NCBI GenBank assembly: GCA_028673005.1 | Contig: CM054118.1 | Location: forward strand, 86,608,964 to 86,672,963 | DNA from: Tanypteryx hageni | Lineage: Eukaryota > Arthropoda > Insecta > Odonata > Petaluridae | Reading direction: 5' to 3' | DNA length: 64,000 bases | In this document: positions 25,301-37,300 of the stretch, in pieces | Numbering within the stretch: position 1 is the first letter of the stretch | Layout: every line of letters begins with the position of its first letter | Made by a program: the position numbers and the translations under genes | Notes under the pieces: generated by a model | Told to the model about the DNA's origin: nothing | The model's database searches: none | Seen by the model: the letters and a program-made list of their open reading frames with translations, nothing else

Positions 25301-28300
25301 AATACGACCCGCCTCTCAAGCATTTTGGAGAAAAAACGTAATTTTAATGTGAGAAGCAGCTAAAACACTATTCCTGCTTCCTGATAATGTTCTAGCGATT
25401 AGCCTAATTGGTTAAATTCGGGATTCCTATGATGAGGGTCCGGGTTTTGAATCTCACTTGAAACTTTTTTTCTCTCTCAAGTTTTTGCAATTATTATTTT
25501 CATGTTAATTAACTGCAAAGTACATTATTTTTTCAAGGTTTTTGTTTGTTAACCCTTAGTTAGTCACGTAAACCAAGTTCCTTAACGAGTCGCGTGGGGT
25601 CTTTTAAAACCCCTAAATTATTTTTTAAATTTATTAATAAAATGTTACGTTATTTTCATTATACTGTAAAGTACATCATTTTAATTTAAAATGAAATGGT
25701 TTATGTAGAATTTTGTCAAGATAAAACAAGTTTTGTAAATAAAATTTTACTTTTTTTAGTTACCAGTGCTATCCTAACATTCGTAACATTTCAAAATCAT
25801 ATGTTCTTTACATATAAAATCACCACAATTTGCACATTTACTTTGCACTTTTATGTCCTTGTTTCTAGGGCAAAATCTACAAAGAGTGAACACATGCGTT
25901 TGTTTGTGGCGGTAACGAATGCCGGGGGTGGATGATCGTACGCTCCACGTGGCCGAAGGGATGGCACGCCCGGTTGCTTAGGGGTCAGTTTATTGCTGCG
26001 ACGGAAAGGTTGTGGGGCTTAACTTAATAAATGAATTATTTTAATCTTATTAACTCGTCAAAAACAGGATAAAATGTGAACGAACAGTCAACTTACCATC
26101 AAAAGAAAAATGTGTAGTAACTAAATACTTACATGAACTGCAATGAGTTTAACTATATTTTAAGATCGCACTTTTGTTTTAACTATATTAGTTTTGAAAA
26201 TTTTCCAGAAAAATCACTTTAGTTAAAGAAATTTAAATAAAAGTCATAAAATGTTATTTATGCAATCCTATGTGAAATTTGGTTCGAAATATTTGCTGTA
26301 CTATCAGTTTAAAAAATCCATTGAAAATTCCGTGACCTATATTTAGTTTTATGAATTCCCACCATTTGGCAATGGCACATGATTCAATAGTATAACATTT
26401 TTTATAATCAATTATAATTTATTATCGTTATTTTTGTACTGCAGCTCCTTTTAATCCTATACAAATGCTACGTCCTCTTCCTCTTTCTCAATTTCTGCTC
26501 ATTCCCATTCTCTTTTCCTTCCTTCCCTCTAATTACTTAATAGATTCAGTAAATAAGTTATACTCATGTATAAATTTCTGACCCATGTTAAAGCACTAAA
26601 TTGGTGCATTTATTATGAGGCCAAGATTTCAACCATTGGGACAACAGTGGCCCAATATAAATAAAATGCGTGAAAATGTGAAAAATCGAATTAAAACGTA
26701 ATTTTTGGAGATTTACGAATGAGATTTAAATTCTTCTATTCGCATAAGTAAGTTAAATACTTCATCCTTGAAATATTTTTAAATGTAAACGAAAAAGGTC
26801 TGCATGTCAAAGAATGGCTTTTTGCGCGATTCATATATGTGATGTGAATTTATAACTTTGATTAATTATAAGATGCACTGCAAAGAAACTATAAAAATAG
26901 TTAATTACCAAAACTATCAATAGGAAGTAAACTGAAAAGAAATTAATGAAAAATATGATTTTAATTAAAAAATTCGGGTGCCTTCTCTCTCTCATACTAA
27001 AGCATTCAAAGAACACTTTCCTTACGCATATAGTATAAGGATGACAATAAAATCTTGAGGTTTAACAATGATACGGTTGGCAAGACAACATATCTTTAAA
27101 AAGCTTAAAATTTTCCAATAAATGTGATTTAAATGTATAACTTGAGCGATTTGAACCAAAGGCAAAAGTTGACGATAAGAATAAGAATCTATGTTTATTT
27201 TTCTTTAAAATGGTCCAGGTCCGAAGATCGTATGTCAATTACTTCTAATTTAATTTTGCAAAAGAAAAAAAGCCTGAAAGTGAAAAAAAGGTATTTTTAA
27301 GTGTTCTCTTATGGGGATTTCTATAGAGCGTTCCGGCAGACCAATGGACAGACGGACCAACAGAATAAGGATATTAAGTATATAATTATATTTATAATAA
27401 ATTGATGGAATAAAGCGATCTGAAGATCCTATCCAGACAGGCAAAAGCTGTCAAGTTGGGAATAATTTTGAAACGAGAAAAAAGTCTTCTATGACCAGGA
27501 ATTGAACCTGGGTCTTCCACTTGCCAGGCGGATATTCTACCACTGAACCATCGTAGCAGATCAATTTTCTCGTTTCTGAACGTGGATGTTTTCTACGATA
27601 GTTCAGTGGTAGAATATCCGCCCGACAAGTGGAAGACCGGGGTTCGATTCCTGGTCATAGCAGACTTTTTCTCATTTCAAAATTATTCCTATATTTATAA
27701 TGCTCATTATTAGCAATTTTTGAAGCAAACAAACATGATAACTCTCAACTTAATTATTTTGTAGCTCAGTTTGTACTTCACTATTTTTTATGATGAAACT
27801 TGAGTTTAAAATTTAAAGAAGTGCCATCATTTTGGAATGTAAGGTTTCCATTTGCTATTTATCTTTCTATTTTGAACATAATGTAAGGAAATACTATTTT
27901 ATTTTGTTAGGTTTTCATTTTTATTAGGAATTTTTAATGTAAATCTAAGAATTGCTATCATCTTGTAACGTGCAATTTTTTGCCTCGTATTTTGAACGCG
28001 ATTACTAAAAGAAATGTTACCTCTTTAATGCTTCATTTTAATTTTTTTACGTATTTTGAACAATTAAAAGAAATGTTATCACTTCCTTACGCTACATAGG
28101 TTTTGATTTTCTGTTATGCATTTGGAACATAATTAAAGGAAATGTTATCACTTTATAATGCTAGTGTTTTAGTGTCTTTTTTGCGGCTTGGAAATGTTTG
28201 TTGCAGAAGCCAAGAAAACACCCATACATCACGTACTCAATATTCTATTTCAGTAGTTAATCAATTTAAATTCAAGTATTTCATTGGAATGAACAAAAGA

Positions 28301-31300
28301 AGATCGAAATTTGCATGCAAAAATGAGCTGGAGGTAAACTGCACAAGTGCAGAAAAAAGTGAAATTGCTTTTGTAATGCTGGGTTTTCATTTGTTATTAA
28401 GCATTTTGTAGATAATTAAAAGAATTTTTTTCACTTTATGATGCTAGGTTTTTATTTACTGTTAGGTTTTCCTTTTTTTTCTGTTAAACTGCATTATTTA
28501 TGATAAAAAGTGAATTTTTTAGGTTGACTCGGAACCATACCCCTATTTTTACTCTTATGGGGGAAAATAGTACTTGCACTTCACAAATTTGCATTTCGTG
28601 TCAATTGTCTGGAACCAATTATTCGCCAAGTTCAAATAGGTAGTGTGCAAACAATGTATATTTTTCAGTGATAACACAAACAAAAAGTTACATAAGCCTT
28701 AGATTTTAAATACCCCCTTAAATGGGAAAAAATTTAGCGAGAAGATGAGAGAATACTCACACAATATGAGATGTGTAAGAGAACAGGCAAAGATGAAAAC
28801 ACAAAGGAAAGCCAACGAAACTATGAACATGTAGAAATAACGGTAATTCCGCTTTCCAACACAGTTTCCAACCCATGGGCAGTGATGGTCGAACCGCTCT
28901 GGAAAGAAAATTTAAATTTAAGATTATTTATCATTTCATAAAAATCTATAAATAAACAAAATATCTAAAGAAATATTTATATTTAAAGTAGTCCAATTGA
29001 ATGAATTTATCTAAACTATTATCATGAGCTACTTTGAAATGAAAGCTGCTTGTAAATAAATAGAGTAAATTAAATATTATTTATGAGAATGTATTCAAAC
29101 AGTTAAAATTGTGAAATCTATTTGGAGGAGTACAAGAAATATATGCTAAATTCAAAATCATTTCTTTCAACAATTACCAAGTACAAATCAAGATGAAACA
29201 ATAGAACAAAATGGACACAAGATGCACCTTAGCACATCTGGGTGACTTACACATCTCTCCAGTTTATGCAAGAGAGTAAGACAGACAAAACAGAGGAAAA
29301 GAACATAAGCAATATGGCCGCGGTAAGGCAGTCACGTCGCTCGTGTGCTCCGCCATATATTGCAGTTTGTACGTGTATTCTGATAATAATTGTATTTAAT
29401 TTGTGCCAGTCGACGTTGTTTTCGACATTGTGTAATGTAAATATGTTTTCATCTGATGAGGAGTCCTTCAGTTCCAAGGAAATACAATTTAAAGGCTTCT
29501 TCCTTATCCGCTTCTCTCCAACGTGTGTCCCCGGCAATGATCGCCTTGCTCGCCGGCATGCTGTCTCCTCTTCTCATCGCTGTCTCCTCCGCTTTCTCCT
29601 GCTCTTGCTGCTTTGCGGGGACATTGAGTTGAACCCGGGGCCTTGTTCATCCCAGATTGCGTTATATTATCAAAATGTACGTAGCATTAAGAACAAAATC
29701 AGTGATTTGACCCTTTCCCTCCAGGAAATCAATCAGATTGATTTACTTGCACTCACCGAGACTTGGCTAAGTGAGAATGTGTCCGATTCGGAATTACCTT
29801 TCTGTGATAATTTTAGCATATTTCGGAGAGACAGGAATTCTCGTGGTGGTGGTGTTTTGATTGCAGTAAAGTCTAATTTGAGGGCCGTTAGGCGAATGGA
29901 CCTAGAAACCAATTGTGAAATTCTCTGGACAGAAATCTCTCTTAAGTATAAAAAAGTGTTGGTCGGTTGTTTTTATCGTCCGCCTAGTAGTGGTATTAGT
30001 GTTTTAGAAAACTGCTTTGATTCAGTTTTTCGCGCTCGATCATACGGTGATGTTATTTTGTTGGGAGACTTCAATTTATCCCTAACATGGTCGTCCCCTC
30101 AAGAATGTGAAGCTTTCGAACCAATGGATAAATATTTTAAGGAACACTTCGTCATCGGCCTTGGACTTTTTCAGTGTAACATGCATAAAACTAGAAATCA
30201 GGCAACACTGGATTTTGTCATGACGTCGTTCGAGTCCTGCAAGGTCATCCTGGGAAGGGATTTCATCGAATCCGACCATCGTTCCCTTGAGGCGACCTTT
30301 ACCCTCGGTTCTCCCGCTGGCTCACCCTCCCCGCTCCCGAACCGGACAGTGAAAGTGTGGAAGAAGGCAGATTGGGAGGCAATTAACCGCGTTCTTTCCC
30401 TCTTGCCCTGGAGTCTTCTCGAGGTTGGTTCCCTCGCCGACGCTGTGTCATTGTTTTACGACTTTGTTCTCAGTGCCATTGACGATCTAGTCCCTACCCG
30501 CCGTCTCACCAAGAATAGGCCTCCTTGGATGTCCGCTGAATCCTCTCTAGCCCTCAGAAACAAACTTGCCTGCTGGAAGTTATATAAAGTGCACCCAAAC
30601 CCCCACACCTTAAATAATTTCAGAAATATCAGGCGCCACTCTCGGTTTTTGCTCCGGCGGGATTATAATAAATATGTTAATTCAATCATAAGTGACATTT
30701 CTACAAATAATAAACGTTTCTGGACGCTTTTAAACACTAGACGCCGGTCTCAAAGGATTCCGAACAGTGTGACTTATAATGCTCAAATGTTTTCATCCGA
30801 GGCAAGGCCTTCCGCCTTTAACAATTACTTTACATCTAATTTCACACCCCCATCTCAGCCTATCAATTACCCTCATCTTGTAGAAGTGTCATCACACTCC
30901 CTATCATCAATCTCGACTACCAGTGAAGAAGTCTATAGTATCCTCGCTTCCTTGAAGACCAATAAGGCTACAGGATGTGACAATGTGAGTGCACTCTTTT
31001 TAAAGCGAACCTGTAATGTTTTATGCCATCCAATAGCCCATCTTTTCAATCGGTGTTACCTCACTGGAATTTTCCCCGATCAATGGAAATCCGCCAATAT
31101 AACACCCATACTGAAATGCGGTAATAAGTTGGAAGTGGAAAATTATCGCCCAATATCCATCCTTCCGGTAATTTCCATGATTTTTGAAAAAATCATCCAC
31201 AAACGTCTTCTCTCTTTCACTCTCCCATATATCTCCTCTGAACAGCATGGATTTTTACCTGGTAGTTCCTGCTTAACAAATTTATCTGTCTTACATTATA

Positions 31301-34300
31301 ATATTACTGAAGCTTTTGAAAAATCATCCCAACTGGATGTTTGTTACATAGATTTAGCAAAGGCTTTCGATACTGTGGATCATGTTCTTCTTCTGTACAA
31401 ACTCTTTCATCGTTTCAACATTCATGGATCTTTTCTTTCCCTAATCACTAGTTTCTTACACTCCCGCACGCAGAGAGTTGTAATAGATTGTTTTTATTCA
31501 TCTCTTTCCCCCGTAACATCAGGTGTACCACAAGGAAGTGTTCTCGGACCTCTACTCTTCACACTTTACATTGATGACATAGTTAATACTATCAAAGGTC
31601 AAAAGTGTAACGTCCTTCTTTATGCTGACGACTGTAAGGTTTTTAAGCAAATTAATAATTCATACGATAGCGACTGTCTACAAAATTGTCTTTCGAAGAT
31701 TTCCGACTGGTGTCAAATATGGAAATTAACACCAAATCCTAATAAATGTACGCTTCTCTCTTTCACTCTACGAAAAAAGCCTATCGCTACTTTCTATTCC
31801 CTTAGTGACACTCCAATCCGGAAGGTCTTCTCTCAAAAAGATCTTGGCGTAATCTTTGATACAAAATTATCTTTCTCTCTCCACATTGATAAAACCACAT
31901 CTAAGGCCATGTCTATTCTTAGTCTTCTATACCGATTTAAGGAGATAAATGAACCTTTAGCACTTAAATCATTTTTCTCAGCCTTCCTTCTCCCAATCCT
32001 GGACTACTGCTGTCCCGTGTGGGCCACAGCATCTCCGACTACACTCAAGTGTCTTGATCGTCCATTAAATTTCTTCCTTGCGATCGCGAGGAACCGTGTT
32101 CCTGCCTTCCGTTTGCTAAGTAAACAAGGTGTTCTCGCCGCTCTTAAACTGCGTCCTCTGCATCTCAGGCGGCAATATTTTGATTTCCGTTTCATTCACA
32201 CTGCGGTGAATGGTCTCTACAGGTCCACTGATATTTGTTCTTTTTTTTCTCTACGTGTCCCATCACGTTCCACTCGTTTGTGCTCTCTCTTTCATCTTCC
32301 GCATTTCCGGCTATCTATATCCCAAAGGTCGCTTTTTTACCGCATTCCCACCTCATTTAATGCTTTACAAAAGGTAGCACCCTCGCTGGATATTACATGT
32401 AGGTCCTCGCTCCTCCGTGCCTCCACAGGTGGCGAATGTCTCTGAAAAGCTGTCTTGTTTCTGTAATTTTTATTTTCATTACATCCATCTTATGTGTGTT
32501 AATTTCTGTTTTTATATATATTTTGATATGTATAGGTATTTTGTTATATATATATATATTTTTTTAAATATTGTTTTGGGTGTATCCAATGTAAAGGCCA
32601 ATGTGCTGTTTTTGGACCAAAATAAATAAATAAATAAAAAAATAAAAAAGAAGAAAACTCAGCTTTACTCTTTGTTAGGTCAAAGAAGAACAAAAAGAGG
32701 CCAAAAGGTGATAGAAAACTTTTCCAACCAGGGAGTTCATACCCCTCCACCACCACTCTTTTGGTAAATCTCCAAAAGATTATAAGGTAGCTTCTGAATA
32801 CGTTATATTAAAATGCATGTCATAAGATGCAAAATACCATAGAGCAAGAAAGACAAAAATTTTTTTGCTCACGCCAAAATTACAAAAATTGGCTTCCCTT
32901 ACTTACCTATCAATTTAAAATACATTCAAACGGAAATAATTTATGGTTTAACTAAAACCATTTATTCTCAGATTTGAGCTCAGAAAATGATAGCTTGGTT
33001 ATATAAAATTAAATTTATTGTCTGAAAAAATACTCTCGCAGATCATTCATGGCCAAACCACAATTATGGAGCAACAAGCATATCGTTCTCAGACAAAAAG
33101 TCACCATTAGTCAGTTATTTTATAAACATAATTGAAATATTGATAGAAATAGTCTTTTATACAGTGTCCAAAATAAAAAATATTAAGGAGACAGTCAATA
33201 AACAATTTTTCCTGTTGCGGGCTAATCAAAATCATCGGACATGCCAAAGGGAGTACTCCCTTACATCTTTCAATGCCATAAATATTATATTTCTATCCTT
33301 TCCAATAGCTTCTACTTTGTCTTAACCCTTTACAGTTAATTCGGTACATACCGTAACATTTTTTAAACTTAAATGTGGCCTCTGTTTTGGCACATTAACC
33401 TGGTGATACTATTATTTTATGCTCTGATTAAAATCTTTGTTGACTTTAGCTTAAAGTTTTGATAACATTTAAAACAGAAAAATTGTACATTAAAGAATTT
33501 TGTAGAATTAGCTCAGCAGTTAATGAATTAAACACCACTACAGGTCAGACTACATTTTATAAGCAACTTGTTTTTTTATTGAAATTAATCTGTAATAACA
33601 TTGTAACAGTGACAAAATTTTGTCAATTAACTCAGAAACCTACATTTGAATTTCCATTACTATATGTGAACCCAGAAGCAATATTGAGTGCCTTTATCTG
33701 TAGGATTACTGAGAAGCATTTCTCAAACAACAGAGTAGAATAAATAAGGGACATGAAACATATAAGTCTGAAGGAAGAGAATAGCAAATTTAAGATGATC
33801 ACTACTTCACAAAACATCTGTATTGATGCCCTACCTCAGGCAGTGTTTTCTTAGTTAAATATTAAAATTTTGCACATCAAAACAGTATAATGCTCAGTTT
33901 AATAACATATGCATACGATTCATTGTCAGGATGTAATTTCTAATACTTAAGAACTAAGAATTGCATAAAAAATAAATATTCTACCAAGTGTTTTAACTTA
34001 CCCACACAATTATCACATAAACTACAGTGAGAAGCACGCGGAGGGCGAAAGATTTTGCAAGTGAAACAGTACTTGAGCTTGACAGGATGACCACGGATAA
34101 GCACCTCCCTTGTGCGAGGAGGGGGGCGGAATGCTGCTGCTGCTGCTGAGGCTAATAAAGATAGAAAATTATTCGGTTAGCAGAGGGCTAAGGCTGATTA
34201 GAAATAAATTTATGAATTAAATAAAGGCCATGCATGCTAATGTGCCACCCTATAAAGCAACTGTTTATTTGCACTACAGTACAACTGTGAGCAAACAGAA

Positions 34301-37300
34301 TTTACATACTAGGCAATCATGTACAGCTGTACCTTTATTAACACATATTCATTCTTCGCAAGCTTGTTATAATGCAATGCCAATTTTTAAAATATATATT
34401 TACAAAAATTGAAACTGGTTGCGAGTACAGTCTTTAATAATTAAACTTTTTTCATGCGTTTGCGTGATAATTCAACTATTTCCACTCTTGTAACATAGCA
34501 AACATTATTTCTGCAACATGTTTATTATATATTTATATAGGTATATGTTTGCATTTGAGAACATTTTCGAGCTTAGTAATAGGTTATATCAACACGATAT
34601 ATGAGACTCATACATCCATAAAATGGAAAAACATATATTCGAGCAGTAGGTGATCCTTTCCAGTTTTGGTTCTAGAAAGGTTTTTAGAAACAGAACATCG
34701 AACCAATTTTTTTTAACCCAATTCTCACAAAGCACAACATTTGGTTTGGTTGAAACATGAGTGAAGTAGCGGTGGATCATGATGCAAGCTCCAAGAGAAG
34801 ACCACTGTAATTGTCATTTTACATTTGATATGTTCTTTAATTCTTTCTTGTGTTATTTTTTACAGGTAGAGTATAGAACCTTTTATCCGGCTATCATGGG
34901 ATATTGGTATAGCCGGTTATCTGGAATTTCCTGTTATATGGAACTTTACTGTTTTGTTAACTTCATTTAATAAGAATAATACAAAAAAATTTCTTTACCG
35001 TGTTAGATAAGAATTTTTAAAAAATATAACTCGATTGTAAATATTCTAATAGTTATTTCGCATCCACAGCTTTCATTTTCACTACCAGAGTTTTCAGTTC
35101 CAATACCTACCTCTAGGCGGCATGCTCATGCAGTAGTTTTGGAACCATTGCACAGTAATATTTTAACACCATGCATTCATTACTACTATTAATTACTAAA
35201 TGATGGATTTCCACGCACCGTTTACATATTTTTGCACACAATAAGGATCATTCCGCCCATAGCCAAAAAAATTAGAGGGAACTATACTGCACAGTAATAG
35301 AAATACTTCAGTAATCTGGTACTTACCAATATGAATTCCTTTTTCTCTTCCAAATTACATGTTCAATTGTATTTCTACATTACATAGAACTTTAAGTTGA
35401 AGGGACAGCATCGTCATTGGTTAGCAATGGACTGAGCGTTATCAGATTCTTCACTTTGTTTCAATGGAGAATTCTCGTGAATTTTTCTAAACATGTCTTG
35501 AATTTGCAACTGCTTCAGGTATTTGGATTTTTCATTAAGTAGTTTTTCTTTTACTTTAATAACCGGCATAATATCATGCTCATCTTTGAAACCTCTTTGC
35601 TCAAGTCCAACAATTAACTCCTCAGCTAATGCTATACACCGGTCAATTGATATTTTGTTCTCTTCCTTTATAAATTCATCTTCAACATCACTGTCATGAC
35701 GTTTATCCAGATTCAGTACCATCTCTGCAATTTTGCTGTCTGTTAGTTGGAGAACAACTGGTGCATCATTATCTACATTTAAACATTTGTTCAATGTCAC
35801 TTCATCTACCAATTTTGCTTCTTCACACACAAGTCTTTAGCATATTGTAATAATTCACTCACAATTTGTTTTTCTTGAGAGATGCAAAACCCACGGAAAC
35901 CTGTTATAATGGTCTCTTCATTGTCTAAAAATAGCATAATAGGCCATAACAGGGTCCATCCATTTTGCAAAATCATCTGTGGTAAACTATACCAGGCTTT
36001 TGAAGCAGTCCATATGGCATCCTTGATATTAAATTCCTTTTGGAATACCATAATTCCCTTGCAATCATTTCATGCTGTTAAAATTTTTTGCATAAAATCA
36101 GTCTTGTATTTACACTTAAAGGAATGCAGAATACCCTAATCCAATGCTTGTATTAGGGTAGTGCAAATAAATAGGCAAATAAATGGCAATTACATTGTCT
36201 TTTACAAGAAGTTCTGCTTTGGGTTGAGCGGGGCAGTTACCTAGCAGTAGCACTATTTTGCAGTCATCTAGAAGCCCAGCAGATCGACAATGAGCTGGGC
36301 TTCTAACTTTTCCCAATAACAAGTAGTTTACACTTGTGAGTGCCAGATGCATTTGAACATGCAAGAATGGCAATGCGTTCCTTAGTCTTTAAAACCTGAG
36401 GGTGCTGTCTCTTCTGCTGTCACGTAGGTTTTCCTGGGAATATATCACCAAAATAGCGAAGTCTCATCAGCATTGTATAATTGATCAGGAGTTAATTCTT
36501 CTTCATGCACCATTTTCAAAAATTCTTCTATAAAAGCTTCAGTGCCTTCAGTATCAGCATCCGCTTTTTTGCCACAAACTTTCAGCAAACGTAAGCCATG
36601 ACAATGCTTGAATCTGGTGTACCAACCGTATGAATATTCACGGGGGGCTGTGAAGCCTAACTCTTCATGAAAAAGCTTGGCTTGGGCAATGTAATATTGT
36701 GATCCATGAGAAGATTTTCACTTCGATGAAATTTTATCCATTCGATCAACACTTTGTCCAAATCCTTGACTGATGCAGAGTATGTCTTTTGTCCATTAAA
36801 TTAGGCAGATCACTAGTGGAATACATTTTCAGAAACTTCATTTTTTTGAGGTAATAGTGGAACTTCCTATGCCATATTCATCACATAACCTTCCAACTGA
36901 TGTCCCCTTGTCTATTTTCATTAAAATCTCCATTTTTTATTTAATTGTAAGACAAATTCACTTTCTCTTAAAAATTCCACCATCTCCAGAAAAATTTGAT
37001 GAACTTTTAGACAGTTTAGTAGGCAAAATATGTAAGGTAATATTTAACACTAGTAAATGAACAAACAAGCCAGTGAACTGAAGAGGGGAGTACCCAAAAC
37101 ACCTGAGTGCACCCAACGCACAGTGGTTAATAGAGTTACCACCTTATGCTGACTTCAAACCCGGAGTTTCAGAAAACCAAACCCGGAGATTGTGACCGCA
37201 AACCCAAAGATTTTTAATACAAGCATGGTGTTGCATTTTCTTACTACACATAATTTGCGGACCTATTCCTGGTTTAATTGCATGGGACGGCTATTTCCTG

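Larger units (their letters stand above)
27459..27689. repeat. Palindrome built from two inverted tRNA-Gly-like sequences
   Basis: Arms of about 100 bp (27459-27558 and 27591-27689) are over 90% complementary around a ~32-bp loop. Each arm contains a 70-nt tRNA-like sequence, one per strand, with TTCAGTGGTAGAAT and TTC[A/G]ATTCCTGG boxes. Related sequence recurs, internally deleted, at about 43645-43745, so this is a dispersed family. Confidence 0.7.
10107..28760 (-). other. ZDHHC14 intron 4 (18.7 kb)
   Basis: The largest intron of the gene. It contains a palindrome with hammerhead relic, a Tigger-like element, a 3.4-kb DDE transposon with a nested 247-bp palindrome, a MITE, a minus-strand non-LTR element, a tRNA-like sequence, a piggyBac tail, a tRNA-based palindrome and a minisatellite. 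The stretches 13.5-15.0 and 26.03-26.98 kb show nothing recognisable beyond AT-rich DNA. Confidence 0.7.
29270..32650 (+). mobile_element. Near-intact non-LTR retrotransposon with 2A-like motif
   Basis: The single long ORF is uninterrupted and followed by a short 3' UTR that ends in an (AAATA/AAAT)n tail at about 32620-32650, as in CR1/L2/jockey-group elements. The exact 5' end is uncertain and no clear target duplication is seen. The undamaged ORF suggests a recent insertion compared with every other element in the window. Confidence 0.88.
28899..34001 (-). other. ZDHHC14 intron 3
   Basis: This 5.1-kb intron is mostly a single non-LTR retrotransposon (about 29270-32650) inserted antisense to the gene. 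The remaining 32650-34001 is AT-rich with nothing recognisable. Confidence 0.75.

Noticed and set aside
27592..27661. Functional tRNA-Gly gene
   Set aside because: Changed anticodon, C instead of T before the anticodon and a mismatched T stem, inside an inverted-repeat element; treated as tRNA-derived repeat.
29242..29313. Upstream extension of the retrotransposon ORF (24 more codons)
   Set aside because: The upstream frame does not begin with ATG at 29242, and the ATG at 29314 has the better initiation context; the earlier ATG at 29266 remains possible.
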